NCBI GenBank assembly: GCA_023442215.1
Contig: JAEZMP010000272.1
Location: 1-29,493, forward strand
Reading direction: 5' to 3'
Source: Pseudomonadota bacterium
GTDB taxonomy: Bacteria > Pseudomonadota > Alphaproteobacteria > Rhizobiales > Segnochrobactraceae
Length of the DNA: 29,493 nucleotides
Below, one piece after another: positions 7,512-16,206 of this stretch (positions are counted from its first letter, which is position 1; every line of letters starts with the position of its first letter). The notes under the pieces were generated by a model. It was not told the DNA's origin. It did not search any database and was given only the letters and a program-made list of their open reading frames with translations. The translations under genes and the position numbers were made by a program.

Positions 7512-8441
7512 TCAGCTTCGCGCCGGCCTGGTGGCGAACTGCGCGTTCAGCGTATCGAAGGCGCTCTGGAAAACGTTGTTGTGCACGGTCGGGATCAGCA
7601 TCACGTCGTCCTCCGGCGAGGCCACCCAGTCCGCCGTCCATACCGCGAGCGTGGTGCCGTCGGCCGTGACCGGATAGAGCCGCAACCCGGCGTGATAGTT
7701 GAGCCAGGGCATCGGGCTCATGTTGATCTTGTAGCGGAACGCGGTGTCCGTGTCGGAGAGCCAGGTGAGCTGCTCGTGCAGCCGCCCGTCCCCGAACAGG
7801 AAGTCGCGCACGCCGCCGACCTTGTCGCTGCGCGCTCCCTCCAGCATGGTCATGGCGCTGATATCCGGATGCCAGCGTTCCATGCCGGCGAAGTCGCGGA
7901 CTGCCGCCCACGACACGGCAAGCGGTGCGTTCAGGCGGGCGGCGCAGTAGACCTTGGCAGGCCGCAATCCCTGCCAGCGCGGCCCGGCCGGAACCGGCGG
8001 GGCGCCCGCTTCCAGCTTCGCCGCGAGCGCGGCGAGGCCGCCGGCGAACACGGCATTGGTGACGATGTCGACATATTTGCCGGCATCCTCCGGCGCCTCG
8101 TCGAACGTCGCCTCCCAGATCGCCAGCGTCTCGTCGCCCGTCGTCAGCGGGATCAGGGTGAACCGCGCCTCGTAATTCGTCACCGGGAAGGCCGGCGTCT
8201 CGAAATTGTAAGCGAAGCGATAGCGGCTGTCGTCGAGTTCAAGCAGCCGCTCTCGCACCAGCGTGCCGTCGCCGAGATGGAACGCGCGGACGCAGCCGAC
8301 CACGTCGGCGTCGAGCCCGTCCTCGATCATGCTGTCGGCGATCCCCGGGTTCCATCCGGGCATGCCGTTGAAATCACGTACCAGCGCCCACACCGCCTCC
8401 ACCGGCGCGGCGATGATGCGGCTCGCAAAGGCTTTGGCCAT
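7512..8441 (-). CDS. Protein with two tandem SRPBCC (START/polyketide-cyclase-like) domains
   Basis: A 309-residue soluble protein made of two copies of a ligand-binding SRPBCC domain, about residues 1-145 and 162-305. Both halves open alike (SRIIAAPVEAVWALVRDFNGMPGW and ARLNAPLAVSWAAVRDFAGMERW), share a VGxVRxFxxGDGxLxEQL-type hairpin, and end in a long helix preceded by TNAVFAGGL or HNNVFQSAF. Such domains hold small hydrophobic ligands or catalyse cyclisation and hydrolysis. Single-domain forms are the norm, so the tandem form suggests two binding pockets. It is the last gene of the sigma-54 operon, 31 bases after the TIM-barrel gene. The ligand is presumably linked to the imported compound, but this is inference. 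Confidence 0.85.
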   Translation of the reverse strand: MAKAFASRIIAAPVEAVWALVRDFNGMPGWNPGIADSMIEDGLDADVVGCVRAFHLGDGTLVRERLLELDDSRYRFAYNFETPAFPVTNYEARFTLIPLTTGDETLAIWEATFDEAPEDAGKYVDIVTNAVFAGGLAALAAKLEAGAPPVPAGPRWQGLRPAKVYCAARLNAPLAVSWAAVRDFAGMERWHPDISAMTMLEGARSDKVGGVRDFLFGDGRLHEQLTWLSDTDTAFRYKINMSPMPWLNYHAGLRLYPVTADGTTLAVWTADWVASPEDDVMLIPTVHNNVFQSAFDTLNAQFATRPARS

Positions 8442-8472
8442 CGTGTCTTCCTCCCTGGTCGAACGCCCGCGC

Positions 8473-9303
8473 TCAGCGCGAAATCGCCTTGAAGCGCCGG
8501 GTCTGCTCGGTCATCGCCTGTTCGGTCGGCAGGCGCTCCATGCTGCTGGCGCCGTAGAAGCCGTGAATGCCCTCGCAGCGGGCGAGGATGTAGGCGGCAT
8601 CGTCTGGCTCCGCGATCGGCCCGCCGTGGCAGAGCACGATGACATCCTTGCGCACCGAGCGCGCCGCCGCCGCGATGGAATCGATGCGCACGACGCAGTC
8701 GTCGAGCGTGAGGGCGGTTTCGGCGCCGATGGCCCCGCCGGTGGTGAGGCCCATGTGCGCGACGATGATGTCGGCTCCGGCCGCGGTCATCGCCCGCGCC
8801 TCGTCGTCGTTGAAGACATAGGGCGTGGTGAGCATGTCCTTGGCATGGGCGAGGCGCACCAGATCGACCTCGAGGCCGTAGCTCATGCCGGTTTCCTCGA
8901 GGTTGGCGCGGAACATGCCGTCGATCAGCCCGACCGTCGGGAAGTTCTGGATGCCTGAAAAGCCCATGGCCTTGATCTGGTCGAGGAAATAATCGAACGG
9001 GCAGAACGGGTCGGTGCCGTTCACGCCGGCGATCACCGGCGTGTGCTTCACCACCGGCAGCACCTCCTTCGCCATGTCGAGCACGATCTCGTTGGCGTTG
9101 CCGTAGGCCAGCACGCCGGCAAGCGAGCCGCGCCCCGCCATGCGATAGCGGCCGGAATTGTAGATCACGATCAGGTCGATGCCGCCGGCTTCCTCGCACT
9201 TGGCGGACAGGCCGGTGCCGGCGCCGCCGCCGATGATCGGCTGGCCGCGCTGCACCATGTCCCGGAACTTGGCGAGGAGGGTCGAGCGTTCGATGCGTGC
9301 CAT
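8473..9303 (-). CDS. TIM-barrel protein, 'phosphoenolpyruvate hydrolase-like' family
   Basis: A 276-residue cytoplasmic protein of the PEP-hydrolase-like TIM-barrel family (Pfam PF09370, earlier called TIM-barrel signal transduction protein). Conserved family blocks are NSGRYR (49-54), GNANEIV, PVIAGVNGTDPF, GFSGIQNFPTVG (115-125, core NFPT), the acidic E145, VAHMGLTTGG with H183, CHGGPI with H226, and GFYGASSMERLPTE near the end. The family has no securely established reaction. In tomato Tm-1 a related barrel is fused behind a UPF0261 domain; here the UPF0261 gene is directly upstream (15-base gap), so the pair is a split Tm-1-like unit. Its barrel is homologous to the sensor of the nearby sigma-54 activator. 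Confidence 0.9.
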   Translation of the reverse strand: MARIERSTLLAKFRDMVQRGQPIIGGGAGTGLSAKCEEAGGIDLIVIYNSGRYRMAGRGSLAGVLAYGNANEIVLDMAKEVLPVVKHTPVIAGVNGTDPFCPFDYFLDQIKAMGFSGIQNFPTVGLIDGMFRANLEETGMSYGLEVDLVRLAHAKDMLTTPYVFNDDEARAMTAAGADIIVAHMGLTTGGAIGAETALTLDDCVVRIDSIAAAARSVRKDVIVLCHGGPIAEPDDAAYILARCEGIHGFYGASSMERLPTEQAMTEQTRRFKAISR

Positions 9304-9318
9304 GTCAGACTCCAGGGC

Positions 9319-10518
9319 TCAAAGGCCGGGTGCGACGTCGCGGAAATGCGCGACGAGGGCGTCTGCGAATTCCGGGTCGTTGATGTGGTGGGGAAGACGG
9401 ATGAGGCGGCGGCGCGCCGTCGGGCGGACGGTTGCCTCCAGTGCCGCGAACAGGGCGGCATCGGCCTCGGGGTCGTGGAACGGCGCGCCGGGCGCATCGA
9501 TGGCGGAGACGCCGCCCTCGGGGATGAGGAAGCGCACCTCGCCCTCGCAGGCATTGAGCCGCTCGCCGATCCAGCGGCCCATGGCGGCATTTTCGGCCGG
9601 CGTGGTGCGCATCAGCGTCACCTGCGGGTTGTGAATGTAGAACAGCCGGTCGGCATAGGCGGCGGGCACCGTGTCGCGCGCGCCGAAATTCACCATGTCG
9701 AGCGCGCCGCAGGAGCCGACATAGGGCAGCCGCGTCCGCGCGACCGCGCCGAACCGGTCGGGCGTGCAGGGGAACACGCCGCCCATCAGGAAGTCGCACA
9801 CCTCGGTCGTGGTTACGTCGATGAGGCCGGCGAGCAGGCCGGAATCGGCGAGCTTCTCCATCGACTGGCCGCCGGTGCCGGTGGCGTGGAACACCAGCGC
9901 GTCGATGCCTTCCCCCAGTCGCGCGGAGACCTGATTCACGCAGGCCGTGGTGACGCCGAACATCGAGAGCCCGATCGCCGGCCGGCTGTCGGCGGCCCGT
10001 GGCGGTTCGGTCCGTGCCATCCCGGCCATCGCATGCGCGGCATTGGCGAGGATGGTGCGCGAGATGCGGTTGAGCCCGGCGAGGTCGGTCACCGAATAGA
10101 CCATGGCGATGTCGCTCGGCCCGACATAGGGCGCGACATTGCCGGAGGCGACCGTGGAGACGATGAGCTTGGGCACGCCGATGGGCAGCGCGCGCAGGGC
10201 GGGCGCGACCAGCGCGGTGCCGCCCGAGCCGCCGAGGCCGATGACGCCGGCGATGTCATTCCGGGCGGTCAGGAAGCGCTCGAAGGCCAGCGCCATGGCG
10301 CTGACCGACCGGCCGCGATCGCCGGTGAAGACCGCCCCCGGCCCTTCCGGATGCCAGCTCGCCACCTCCGAGGCCGGAATGTCGACACCTTCGGCGGCGT
10401 CATGCGTTGAAAGGTCGACCAGCACGGCCGGGATGCCCTCGGCCGCGATCATCGCCTTCACATAGGCGAGTTCCTCGCCCTTGGTGTCGCATGTTCCCGC
10501 GACATAGACCCGTTTCAT
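9319..10518 (-). CDS. Tm-1-like ATP-binding domain protein (UPF0261)
   Basis: A 399-residue protein of the UPF0261/Tm-1-like ATP-binding family. The N-terminal signature RVYVAGTCDTKGEELAYVK is diagnostic. Later blocks GLGGSGGTALVAPALRALPIGVPKL and VSTVASGNVAPYVG fit the two-lobed family, as do FHATGTGGQSMEKL and a C-terminal GPxDxRGGP-like segment altered to PEGGVSAIDAPGAPFHDPEAD. ATG at 10518 follows livF by 34 bases. Only the tomato homologue, which binds and inhibits tobamovirus replication protein, has a described role; the bacterial function is unknown. Placement between an ABC importer and the TIM-barrel gene argues for an ATP-using step on the imported substrate, which is inference. 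Confidence 0.92.
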   Translation of the reverse strand: MKRVYVAGTCDTKGEELAYVKAMIAAEGIPAVLVDLSTHDAAEGVDIPASEVASWHPEGPGAVFTGDRGRSVSAMALAFERFLTARNDIAGVIGLGGSGGTALVAPALRALPIGVPKLIVSTVASGNVAPYVGPSDIAMVYSVTDLAGLNRISRTILANAAHAMAGMARTEPPRAADSRPAIGLSMFGVTTACVNQVSARLGEGIDALVFHATGTGGQSMEKLADSGLLAGLIDVTTTEVCDFLMGGVFPCTPDRFGAVARTRLPYVGSCGALDMVNFGARDTVPAAYADRLFYIHNPQVTLMRTTPAENAAMGRWIGERLNACEGEVRFLIPEGGVSAIDAPGAPFHDPEADAALFAALEATVRPTARRRLIRLPHHINDPEFADALVAHFRDVAPGL

Positions 10519-10552
10519 GGCGTTCTCCCGACTGTTTTTCTTGTGTCGGCCA

Positions 10553-11276
<724 letters not shown>

Positions 11277-11287
<11 letters not shown>

Positions 11288-12056
11288 GTTTGCCCATGTA
11301 GATGTCGTGCACGGTCTGATCGGCCTCGATTTCCCGCGGGGTACCGCCGGCGACCAGCCGTCCGTTGTGCATCACGCTGACCTGATCGACCGCGCGCAGC
11401 GCGATGTCCATGTCGTGCTCGATCATCACCAGCGTGATGGAACGCGGCAGTTCGAGCAGCAGCGCCAGCAGCATCTCGCGCTCGCGTGGCGACAGTCCGG
11501 CGGCCGGCTCGTCGAGCAGCAGAAGCCGCGGCTCTCCGGCCAGCGCCATGGCGAGTTCCAGCTGCCGGCGCTCGCCGTGGGACAGCGTCGCGCAGAGGGC
11601 GCCGAGCACCGGGGTGAGCCCGAGGCGCGCGGCCAGCGCCTCGGCCTCGTCCATGTGCGCGCCGCGGCCCGCCGGACGCGCCACCGACATGCGCCCGCCC
11701 GCCACCCCGCGCACCGCGAGAAACAGGCTCTGGCGCACGGTGAGGCCGACGAACATCAGCGAGGTCTGGTAGGTGCGGCGCAGGCCCGCGCGCACCCGCC
11801 GTTCCACCGGAAGACGGGTGACGTCGCGGCCGAACATCACGATCCGGCCCTCGGACGGCGGAAGGTCGCCGGCCACGAGGTTGAACAGCGTGGTCTTGCC
11901 CGCGCCGTTCGCCCCCAAGATCGCCCGCCGCTCGCCCGCCGCCACGGTAATGGTGACGTCGCGCACGGCCTGCAGCGCGCCGAAGCGGCGTCCCACGCCC
12001 TCGATAGAGAGGGCGTGGGGGCTGCCCGCAGTCGTGTGAGGAGCTGCGTTCATCAT
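11277..12056 (-). CDS. livG: Branched-chain-amino-acid-type ABC transporter ATPase (LivG family)
   Basis: A 259-residue ATPase subunit. Walker A is GANGAGKTTLFNLVAG with the LivG-typical FNLV. It also has RTYQTSLMFVGLTVRQSLFLA at the Q-loop, LSHGERRQLELAMAL as a signature with SHGE in place of SGGQ, LLLLDEPAAGLSPRE as Walker B, and IEHDMD with the switch histidine. Start codons ATG-ATG at 12056/12053 lie just two bases after the binding-protein stop, and no good Shine-Dalgarno is visible, so translation probably depends on coupling. The open frame continues upstream through the binding-protein gene, but that part is a shadow. Confidence 0.92.
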
Positions 12057-12058
12057 GC

Positions 12059-13327
12059 TCACGGGCAGGAGGGATTGTCGCGCGAGGGGCTGCCGAGCTT
12101 GGCATAGGCCGCCTCGGACAGGCCGAGATACTGGTTCACGTCCTGCACGCTCTTCACCGGGCTCGTGGTCAGCACGCCGTCCTTCTCGACGATCTCGTTG
12201 ATGAAGATCGTCGCGCTGGCCTGGCGGTTCTTGTTGATCGAGACCGGGCCGGTCGGGGTGTCGAAGCTCAGCGTGTCCAGCGCCTTGCGGTAGGCCGCGG
12301 CGCCGTCCGAGAGATCGCCGTTGACCTTCTCGAGGCCCAGCAGCGCCGCCTTGGTGCTCACATAATAGTTGAACGCGAACAGCGACGGCGACGGCAGCCC
12401 GTCCGGGAACTTCTTGCGGTAGGCGGCGACGAAGTCCTTCCAGGCCGGGCTTGGATCGTTGTCGGAGATCGGGCCGGAGGAGAGCACGCCCGGGAGCATG
12501 GCGCGGGCCGGCCCCTTGGCGGCGAGCACGGTCTGGTCGACGGTGATGGAGCCGCCGATCATCGGCAGTTCGCCGCCGGACTGCGCATACTGGGTGAGGA
12601 AGTTCACCGCATCGGCGCCGCCGAGCACGACGAACATGCCATCCACCTCGCCCTTCGCGGGAAGCTGGGCGATCACCGAGGAAAAGTCCTTGGTGCCGAG
12701 CGGCACGAAGTACTTGTTCGGCACCTTCCCGCCGGCGCTGCAATAGGTGCCCATGAAGCCGAAGATCTGGGCATAGGGGAAGGAATAGTCCTCGGAGACG
12801 ACGACGACGTTGTTCCAGCCCTTCTCCTTCTTCACGTAGGTGCCGAGCGCGGCGGTCCACTGCGCGCCCTCGGTGTTGAAGCGGTAGAAGTTGGGCGCGG
12901 GATCGACCAGCGTGGTCTCGATGGCGGCCGACGAGCCGTTGAAGAAGGTGATGGCCGGCACGGTCTTGGCATAGTCGCGCAGGCGGATGCCTTCGCTGCC
13001 CGAGAGCGGGCCGACGACGATCTCGACCTTGTCCTGCTCGACGAGGCGGCGCACCGATTGCAGCGCGACGTCCGGGTTGCCGTCGGAAGAGGCCTTGATG
13101 AACTCGATCTTCTTGCCGGCGACCTTGTAGCCGACCTCGGACAGCGCGAGTTCCATGCCGCGGAACGAGTCCTTGCCTGGCTCGGCGAACGGACCTTCCA
13201 GCGTCGTCAGGCCGCCGATGCGGATGGTATCTTCGGCGAGCGCCGGTACTGCCGTCAGCGCGGTGGCGGCGAGCGCGCCGGCAAGGCCGCCGACGAGGGC
13301 GAGGCGGCGGGTGATCTGGATGGGCAT
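12059..13327 (-). CDS. Periplasmic substrate-binding protein of the HAAT/Liv-type importer
   Basis: A 422-residue type I periplasmic binding protein (Peripla_BP_6, LivK-like). A signal peptide is evident: basic MPIQITRR, hydrophobic core LALVGGLAGALAATALTA, then cleavage around ALAEDTIRIGG. The mature part begins with the family's TIRIGGLTTLEGPFAEPG. It carries the usual QSVRRLVEQDKVEIVVGPLSGS and PAITFFNGSS blocks; residues such as the GxLSSG and TSPVKSVQDVNQYLGLS tail resemble the subset that binds aromatic or other carboxylated compounds rather than leucine, though this is weak evidence. It lies between livM (14-base gap) and livG, which is unusual but not rare. Confidence 0.92.
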   Translation of the reverse strand: MPIQITRRLALVGGLAGALAATALTAVPALAEDTIRIGGLTTLEGPFAEPGKDSFRGMELALSEVGYKVAGKKIEFIKASSDGNPDVALQSVRRLVEQDKVEIVVGPLSGSEGIRLRDYAKTVPAITFFNGSSAAIETTLVDPAPNFYRFNTEGAQWTAALGTYVKKEKGWNNVVVVSEDYSFPYAQIFGFMGTYCSAGGKVPNKYFVPLGTKDFSSVIAQLPAKGEVDGMFVVLGGADAVNFLTQYAQSGGELPMIGGSITVDQTVLAAKGPARAMLPGVLSSGPISDNDPSPAWKDFVAAYRKKFPDGLPSPSLFAFNYYVSTKAALLGLEKVNGDLSDGAAAYRKALDTLSFDTPTGPVSINKNRQASATIFINEIVEKDGVLTTSPVKSVQDVNQYLGLSEAAYAKLGSPSRDNPSCP

Positions 13328-13341
13328 CGTGTTCCTCCGTT

Positions 13342-14364
13342 TCAGGTTTTATCGTTGGCGGCATCAGGCCCGGCGACGGCATCGGCCGCCGGGCCGGTCT
13401 TTCGGGATATCGGCGCGGCCAGCGCGCGCACGCGGCGGACGAGACCGGTCACGCCGTCGGGCGAAAACAGCACGACGCCGAGAAAGATCAGTCCGATCAG
13501 GGTGTTGAAGCGCTCGCGGTCGATGAAATCGATCGCGAAGTTCTCCACGACCACGAAGAGCAGCGCACCGACATAGGCGCCGATGGGATGGCCGAGCCCG
13601 CCGAGGACGGCCGCCATCAGGACGTCGATGGTCGGCACCAGCGCGATGGAGCCGGGCGAGATCGAGCCGTTCAGCCACAGCCCGAGCAGGCCGCCGATGC
13701 CGGCGATCAGCCCGGAGATCCCGAACGCCGCAACGCGCAGGCTGGCGACGTGGTAGCCGAGCGCGGACAGCCGGCGGGGATTGTCGCGCGCCGCCTGCAT
13801 GGCGAGGCCGAACGGCGTGGTGGCGAGATAGGTGACGAGCGCATAGCACCCGGCCGCCCCGCCGAGACACAGCCAGTAGAAGGCGCGCGGCGCGGCGAAG
13901 GACACGTCGCCGACAGTGGGGGCAGCGACCTGCGTGAAGCCGGTGAAGCCGTTGAACAGCGCGTAGTTCTGCAGGGTGAGATAGTAGAAGCCCATCGCGA
14001 TGGCGAGCGTCAGCATCAGCGTGTAGATGCCGCTGGTGCGCACCGCGATGAGGCCGACCAGAAGGCCGGCGCAGGTCGCGAGCACGAGCGCGATCGCGAC
14101 GGCGGCCGGCGTGGGCAGGAGCAGGCCGACGCCCGCGACCGGCGCCGTGAAATAGGCGACGGCGTAGCCGGCGACCCCGGCCAGCGCCATCTGGCCGAGC
14201 GAGAGCATGCCGCCATAGGCCGCCAGGAAGACGAGGCTGAGCGCGACGGTGCCGAGCCCAAGCGTGCGGCCGCCGATCTGCTGCACCCAGAAATCGTTCG
14301 CGACGAGCGGAACGGCGACGAGGGCCAGCAGCACGAGGGCGCGGAGTGCGGAGCGGGCCGTCAT
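13342..14364 (-). CDS. livM: ABC transporter permease, LivM family
   Basis: A 340-residue inner-membrane permease. Many hydrophobic helices are visible (ALRALVLLALVAVPLVA, LSLVFLAAYGGMLSLGQMALAGVAGYAVAYF and others), with the family's SLGQMALAGVAGYA motif and the cytoplasmic coupling loop TPFGLAMQAARDNPRRLSALGYHV. ATG at 14364 overlaps the livH stop (ATGA). A longer open frame reaching 15045 is only a shadow through livH. It pairs with LivH to form the channel. Confidence 0.93.
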   Translation of the reverse strand: MTARSALRALVLLALVAVPLVANDFWVQQIGGRTLGLGTVALSLVFLAAYGGMLSLGQMALAGVAGYAVAYFTAPVAGVGLLLPTPAAVAIALVLATCAGLLVGLIAVRTSGIYTLMLTLAIAMGFYYLTLQNYALFNGFTGFTQVAAPTVGDVSFAAPRAFYWLCLGGAAGCYALVTYLATTPFGLAMQAARDNPRRLSALGYHVASLRVAAFGISGLIAGIGGLLGLWLNGSISPGSIALVPTIDVLMAAVLGGLGHPIGAYVGALLFVVVENFAIDFIDRERFNTLIGLIFLGVVLFSPDGVTGLVRRVRALAAPISRKTGPAADAVAGPDAANDKT

Positions 14365-15248
14365 GCCGGCCTCCCCATCAGGCCCTGCGGCCGCACGGCG
14401 AGCACCGCGACCATGATGACGAAGGTGTAGACCACGCCGTAGGTGGGCGTGTAGGCGAGCCCGTAGGTTTCGGCGAGCGCCACCAGCAGCGCGCCGATGG
14501 CGGCGCCCGACAGGGAGCCCATGCCGCCGACGATGACGACGATCAGCGAGGAGAGCAGATAGCGCGCGTCCTCGCCGGGCGAGATCGACAGCACCGACCC
14601 GCCGATGACACCGGCGAGCCCGGCAAGGCCGGCGCCGATGGCGAACACGCCAAGAAAGACGCGGGGCACGTCCACCCCGAGGGCTTCCAGCATGCGGCGG
14701 TCGTCGACGCCGGCCCGGATCAGGAGGCCGAGCCGCGTGCGGGTCAGCATCGCCCACAGGCCGATGCCGATCACCACCGCGAGGCCGATCAGCATCAGGC
14801 GCGGCATCGGATAACGGTTCACCACCGGCAACGGCACGAAGCTGCGGAAGATCGCCGGCAGCTCGAGCTGGTAGGCGGTGCCGCCCCAGTGCGCCAGCAT
14901 CAGGTCGGCGAGAACGATCGACACGCCGATCGCCGCCAGCGTCTGGCGCAGGTCCTGGCCCTGCATCCAGCCGAAGATGCCCTTCTGCAGAACCGCGCCG
15001 GTCAGCGCGGCGATGCCCGCCCCGGCGACGAGCGCCAGCACCCAAGAGCCGGTCGACACCGAGACCTCGTAGCCGACATAGCCGCCGAGCAGGTAGAGCG
15101 AGCCGTGTGCCATGTTCACGACGCGCATCAGGCCGAAGATCAGGCTGAAGCCGCTGGCGACGATGAAATAGAGCGCCGCGAGCGTGAGCCCGTTGAGGGT
15201 CACGGTGAGGAAAAGGCGCCAGTTGACGCTGGCTGCGAGGTCGATCAT
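14361..15248 (-). CDS. livH: ABC transporter permease, LivH family; first gene of the operon
   Basis: A 295-residue inner-membrane permease with the LivH hallmarks LNGLTLAALYFIVASGFSLIFGLMRVVNMAHGSLYLLGGYVGY and GVDDRRMLEALGVDVPRVF (coupling loop). It also has GGMGSLSGAAIGALLVALAETYG near the C-terminus. ATG at 15248 has GGAGG about seven bases upstream; the frame extends to 15371 but that region holds the promoter. The gene opens an eight-gene operon reaching 7512 whose -24/-12 promoter is at 15368-15382, so expression should need RpoN and an activator. Confidence 0.93.
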   Translation of the reverse strand: MIDLAASVNWRLFLTVTLNGLTLAALYFIVASGFSLIFGLMRVVNMAHGSLYLLGGYVGYEVSVSTGSWVLALVAGAGIAALTGAVLQKGIFGWMQGQDLRQTLAAIGVSIVLADLMLAHWGGTAYQLELPAIFRSFVPLPVVNRYPMPRLMLIGLAVVIGIGLWAMLTRTRLGLLIRAGVDDRRMLEALGVDVPRVFLGVFAIGAGLAGLAGVIGGSVLSISPGEDARYLLSSLIVVIVGGMGSLSGAAIGALLVALAETYGLAYTPTYGVVYTFVIMVAVLAVRPQGLMGRPA

Positions 15249-15367
15249 CGGCGCCCTCCGCCGGGCGCGGAGGGTCGTCCGGGCGCTGTGCGCGTCCCGC
15301 GATCCATGGGCTTTCTCCCTGATGTGCCGCGTCCCTTTTCCGGGCGCTCGCTTTGCATCAGAGGATC

Positions 15368-15382
15368 GCAAGAGCCGTGCCA
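15368..15382 (-). promoter_or_regulatory. Sigma-54 (RpoN) -24/-12 promoter of the liv operon
   Basis: Minus-strand TGGCAC-GGCTC-TTGC, preceded by C, matches the consensus YTGGCACG-N4-TTGC exactly, with correct GG-N10-GC spacing. Transcription should start near 15356, leaving a leader of about 108 bases before livH. The sigma-54 activator gene at 16189-18090 is the obvious controller. Confidence 0.85.
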
Positions 15383-15433
15383 GCTCACATGGCAGGCAAT
15401 TGCTGCCGATTCAGGCGAAATCGGGCGTGCGAG

Positions 15434-15479
15434 ACGGGTAAAAACGGGTATTATCTGTTGTGTAGTCCCGACTTTACCC
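15434..15479. promoter_or_regulatory. Candidate activator-binding region (GGGTA repeats)
   Basis: ACGGGTA occurs at 15434-15440 and 15444-15450, ten bases apart (one helical turn). TTTACCC at 15473-15479 is the inverted partner of GGGTAAA at 15436-15442. The cluster lies about 80-120 bases upstream of the predicted sigma-54 start, the normal enhancer distance, and just ahead of the divergent gene at 15502. Confidence 0.4.
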
Positions 15480-15501
15480 AATCTGACCCGGATGCAGGAT
15501 C

Positions 15502-16206
15502 ATGCAGGGAGTCATCGTCGCCGATCCCGCGTCTGCCGCCGCCACGGCCGCCGATTTCGCGGTGCTCGCGCCCTATCTCGCCGGCCTCTCGCCTGAACAG
15601 GCCGATATCGTCGGCCTGATGCCGATCGGGTCCGTGAACGAGAGGCTGCTGGCCGCGCTGCCGCCGCGGGGCGAGGCGGGCGCGGGCAAGATCGTCGCCG
15701 GGCTATTCTTGTGTGATCCGTTCCTCGGCGGGCGCCGGCTGTTCGCCCGGCTCGGCGCCGCGGGCGTGCGCGGTATCGTCAACCTGCCGACCACCCATCT
15801 CATTCCGCCGGGCGTCTATCGCCAGGCGCTGAACGCCGCCGGCATCGATCCCGGCGCCGAACTCGCCGCGCTGCGCGAGGCGCGGGACGCCGGATTGCAT
15901 GTGACGGCGACGGTTGCCTCCTTCGACCAGGCCGCGCGTGCCGTCGAGGTGGGGATCAGGTCGCTGCTGTTCCATCCCGGCTCGCCGACGGGCGAAGCCG
16001 CGCTCGATCTGAGGCTGGTCGAAGGCGTGCTCGCCTCCATCGGCCGCATCAGGGCCATGCCCGCTGCGCCGCGCATTGCGCTCTATCGGCACCCTGGCTT
16101 CGGCGAACGCATCGCGCCGGCCTGCGCGCTGGTCGACGACGTCGTCGACTGGGCGCTTCCGCCACCGCGCGCCGGCGCCCAGCTGCCTTCAGCCGAGGCC
16201 GTATAG
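15502..16206 (+). CDS. Divergent short relative of the PEP-hydrolase-like TIM barrel
   Basis: A 234-residue cytoplasmic protein that I read as a shortened, diverged member of the same TIM-barrel family. ADIVGLMPIGSVNERL aligns with the beta-strand/ANE region. KIVAGLFLCDPF aligns with PVIAGVNGTDPF of the operon enzyme, GVRGIVNLPTTHLI (NLPT at 94-97) with GFSGIQNFPTVGLI, and SLLFHPGSPTGE (H158) with the H183 block. The N-terminal NxGRxR block and the terminal GxSxxERLP block are absent. GCAGGA lies close before the ATG. Its last 18 bases overlap, convergently, the end of the sigma-54 activator gene. A ligand-binding or modulatory role beside the operon is plausible but unproven. Confidence 0.75.
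   Translation: MQGVIVADPASAAATAADFAVLAPYLAGLSPEQADIVGLMPIGSVNERLLAALPPRGEAGAGKIVAGLFLCDPFLGGRRLFARLGAAGVRGIVNLPTTHLIPPGVYRQALNAAGIDPGAELAALREARDAGLHVTATVASFDQAARAVEVGIRSLLFHPGSPTGEAALDLRLVEGVLASIGRIRAMPAAPRIALYRHPGFGERIAPACALVDDVVDWALPPPRAGAQLPSAEAV

Noticed and set aside
9043..10410. Long plus-strand open frame (455 codons) opposite the UPF0261 gene
   Set aside because: It is antisense to a clear family member, has no ribosome binding site and has a His/Arg/Ala/Gly-rich composition typical of GC-rich shadow frames.
13342..15045. Long minus-strand frame suggesting a 567-residue permease fusion
   Set aside because: The N-terminal part is a shadow of livH; the LivM protein begins at 14364 where ATGA overlaps the livH stop.
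15390..15403. Plus-strand TGGCAG-GCAA-TTGC resembling a sigma-54 promoter for the gene at 15502
   Set aside because: The spacer between the -24 and -12 elements is one base short and the -24 box has G for C; sigma-54 spacing is strict, so it is more likely a coincidence. Its near-palindromic GGCAGGCAATTGCTGCC form could be a binding site instead.
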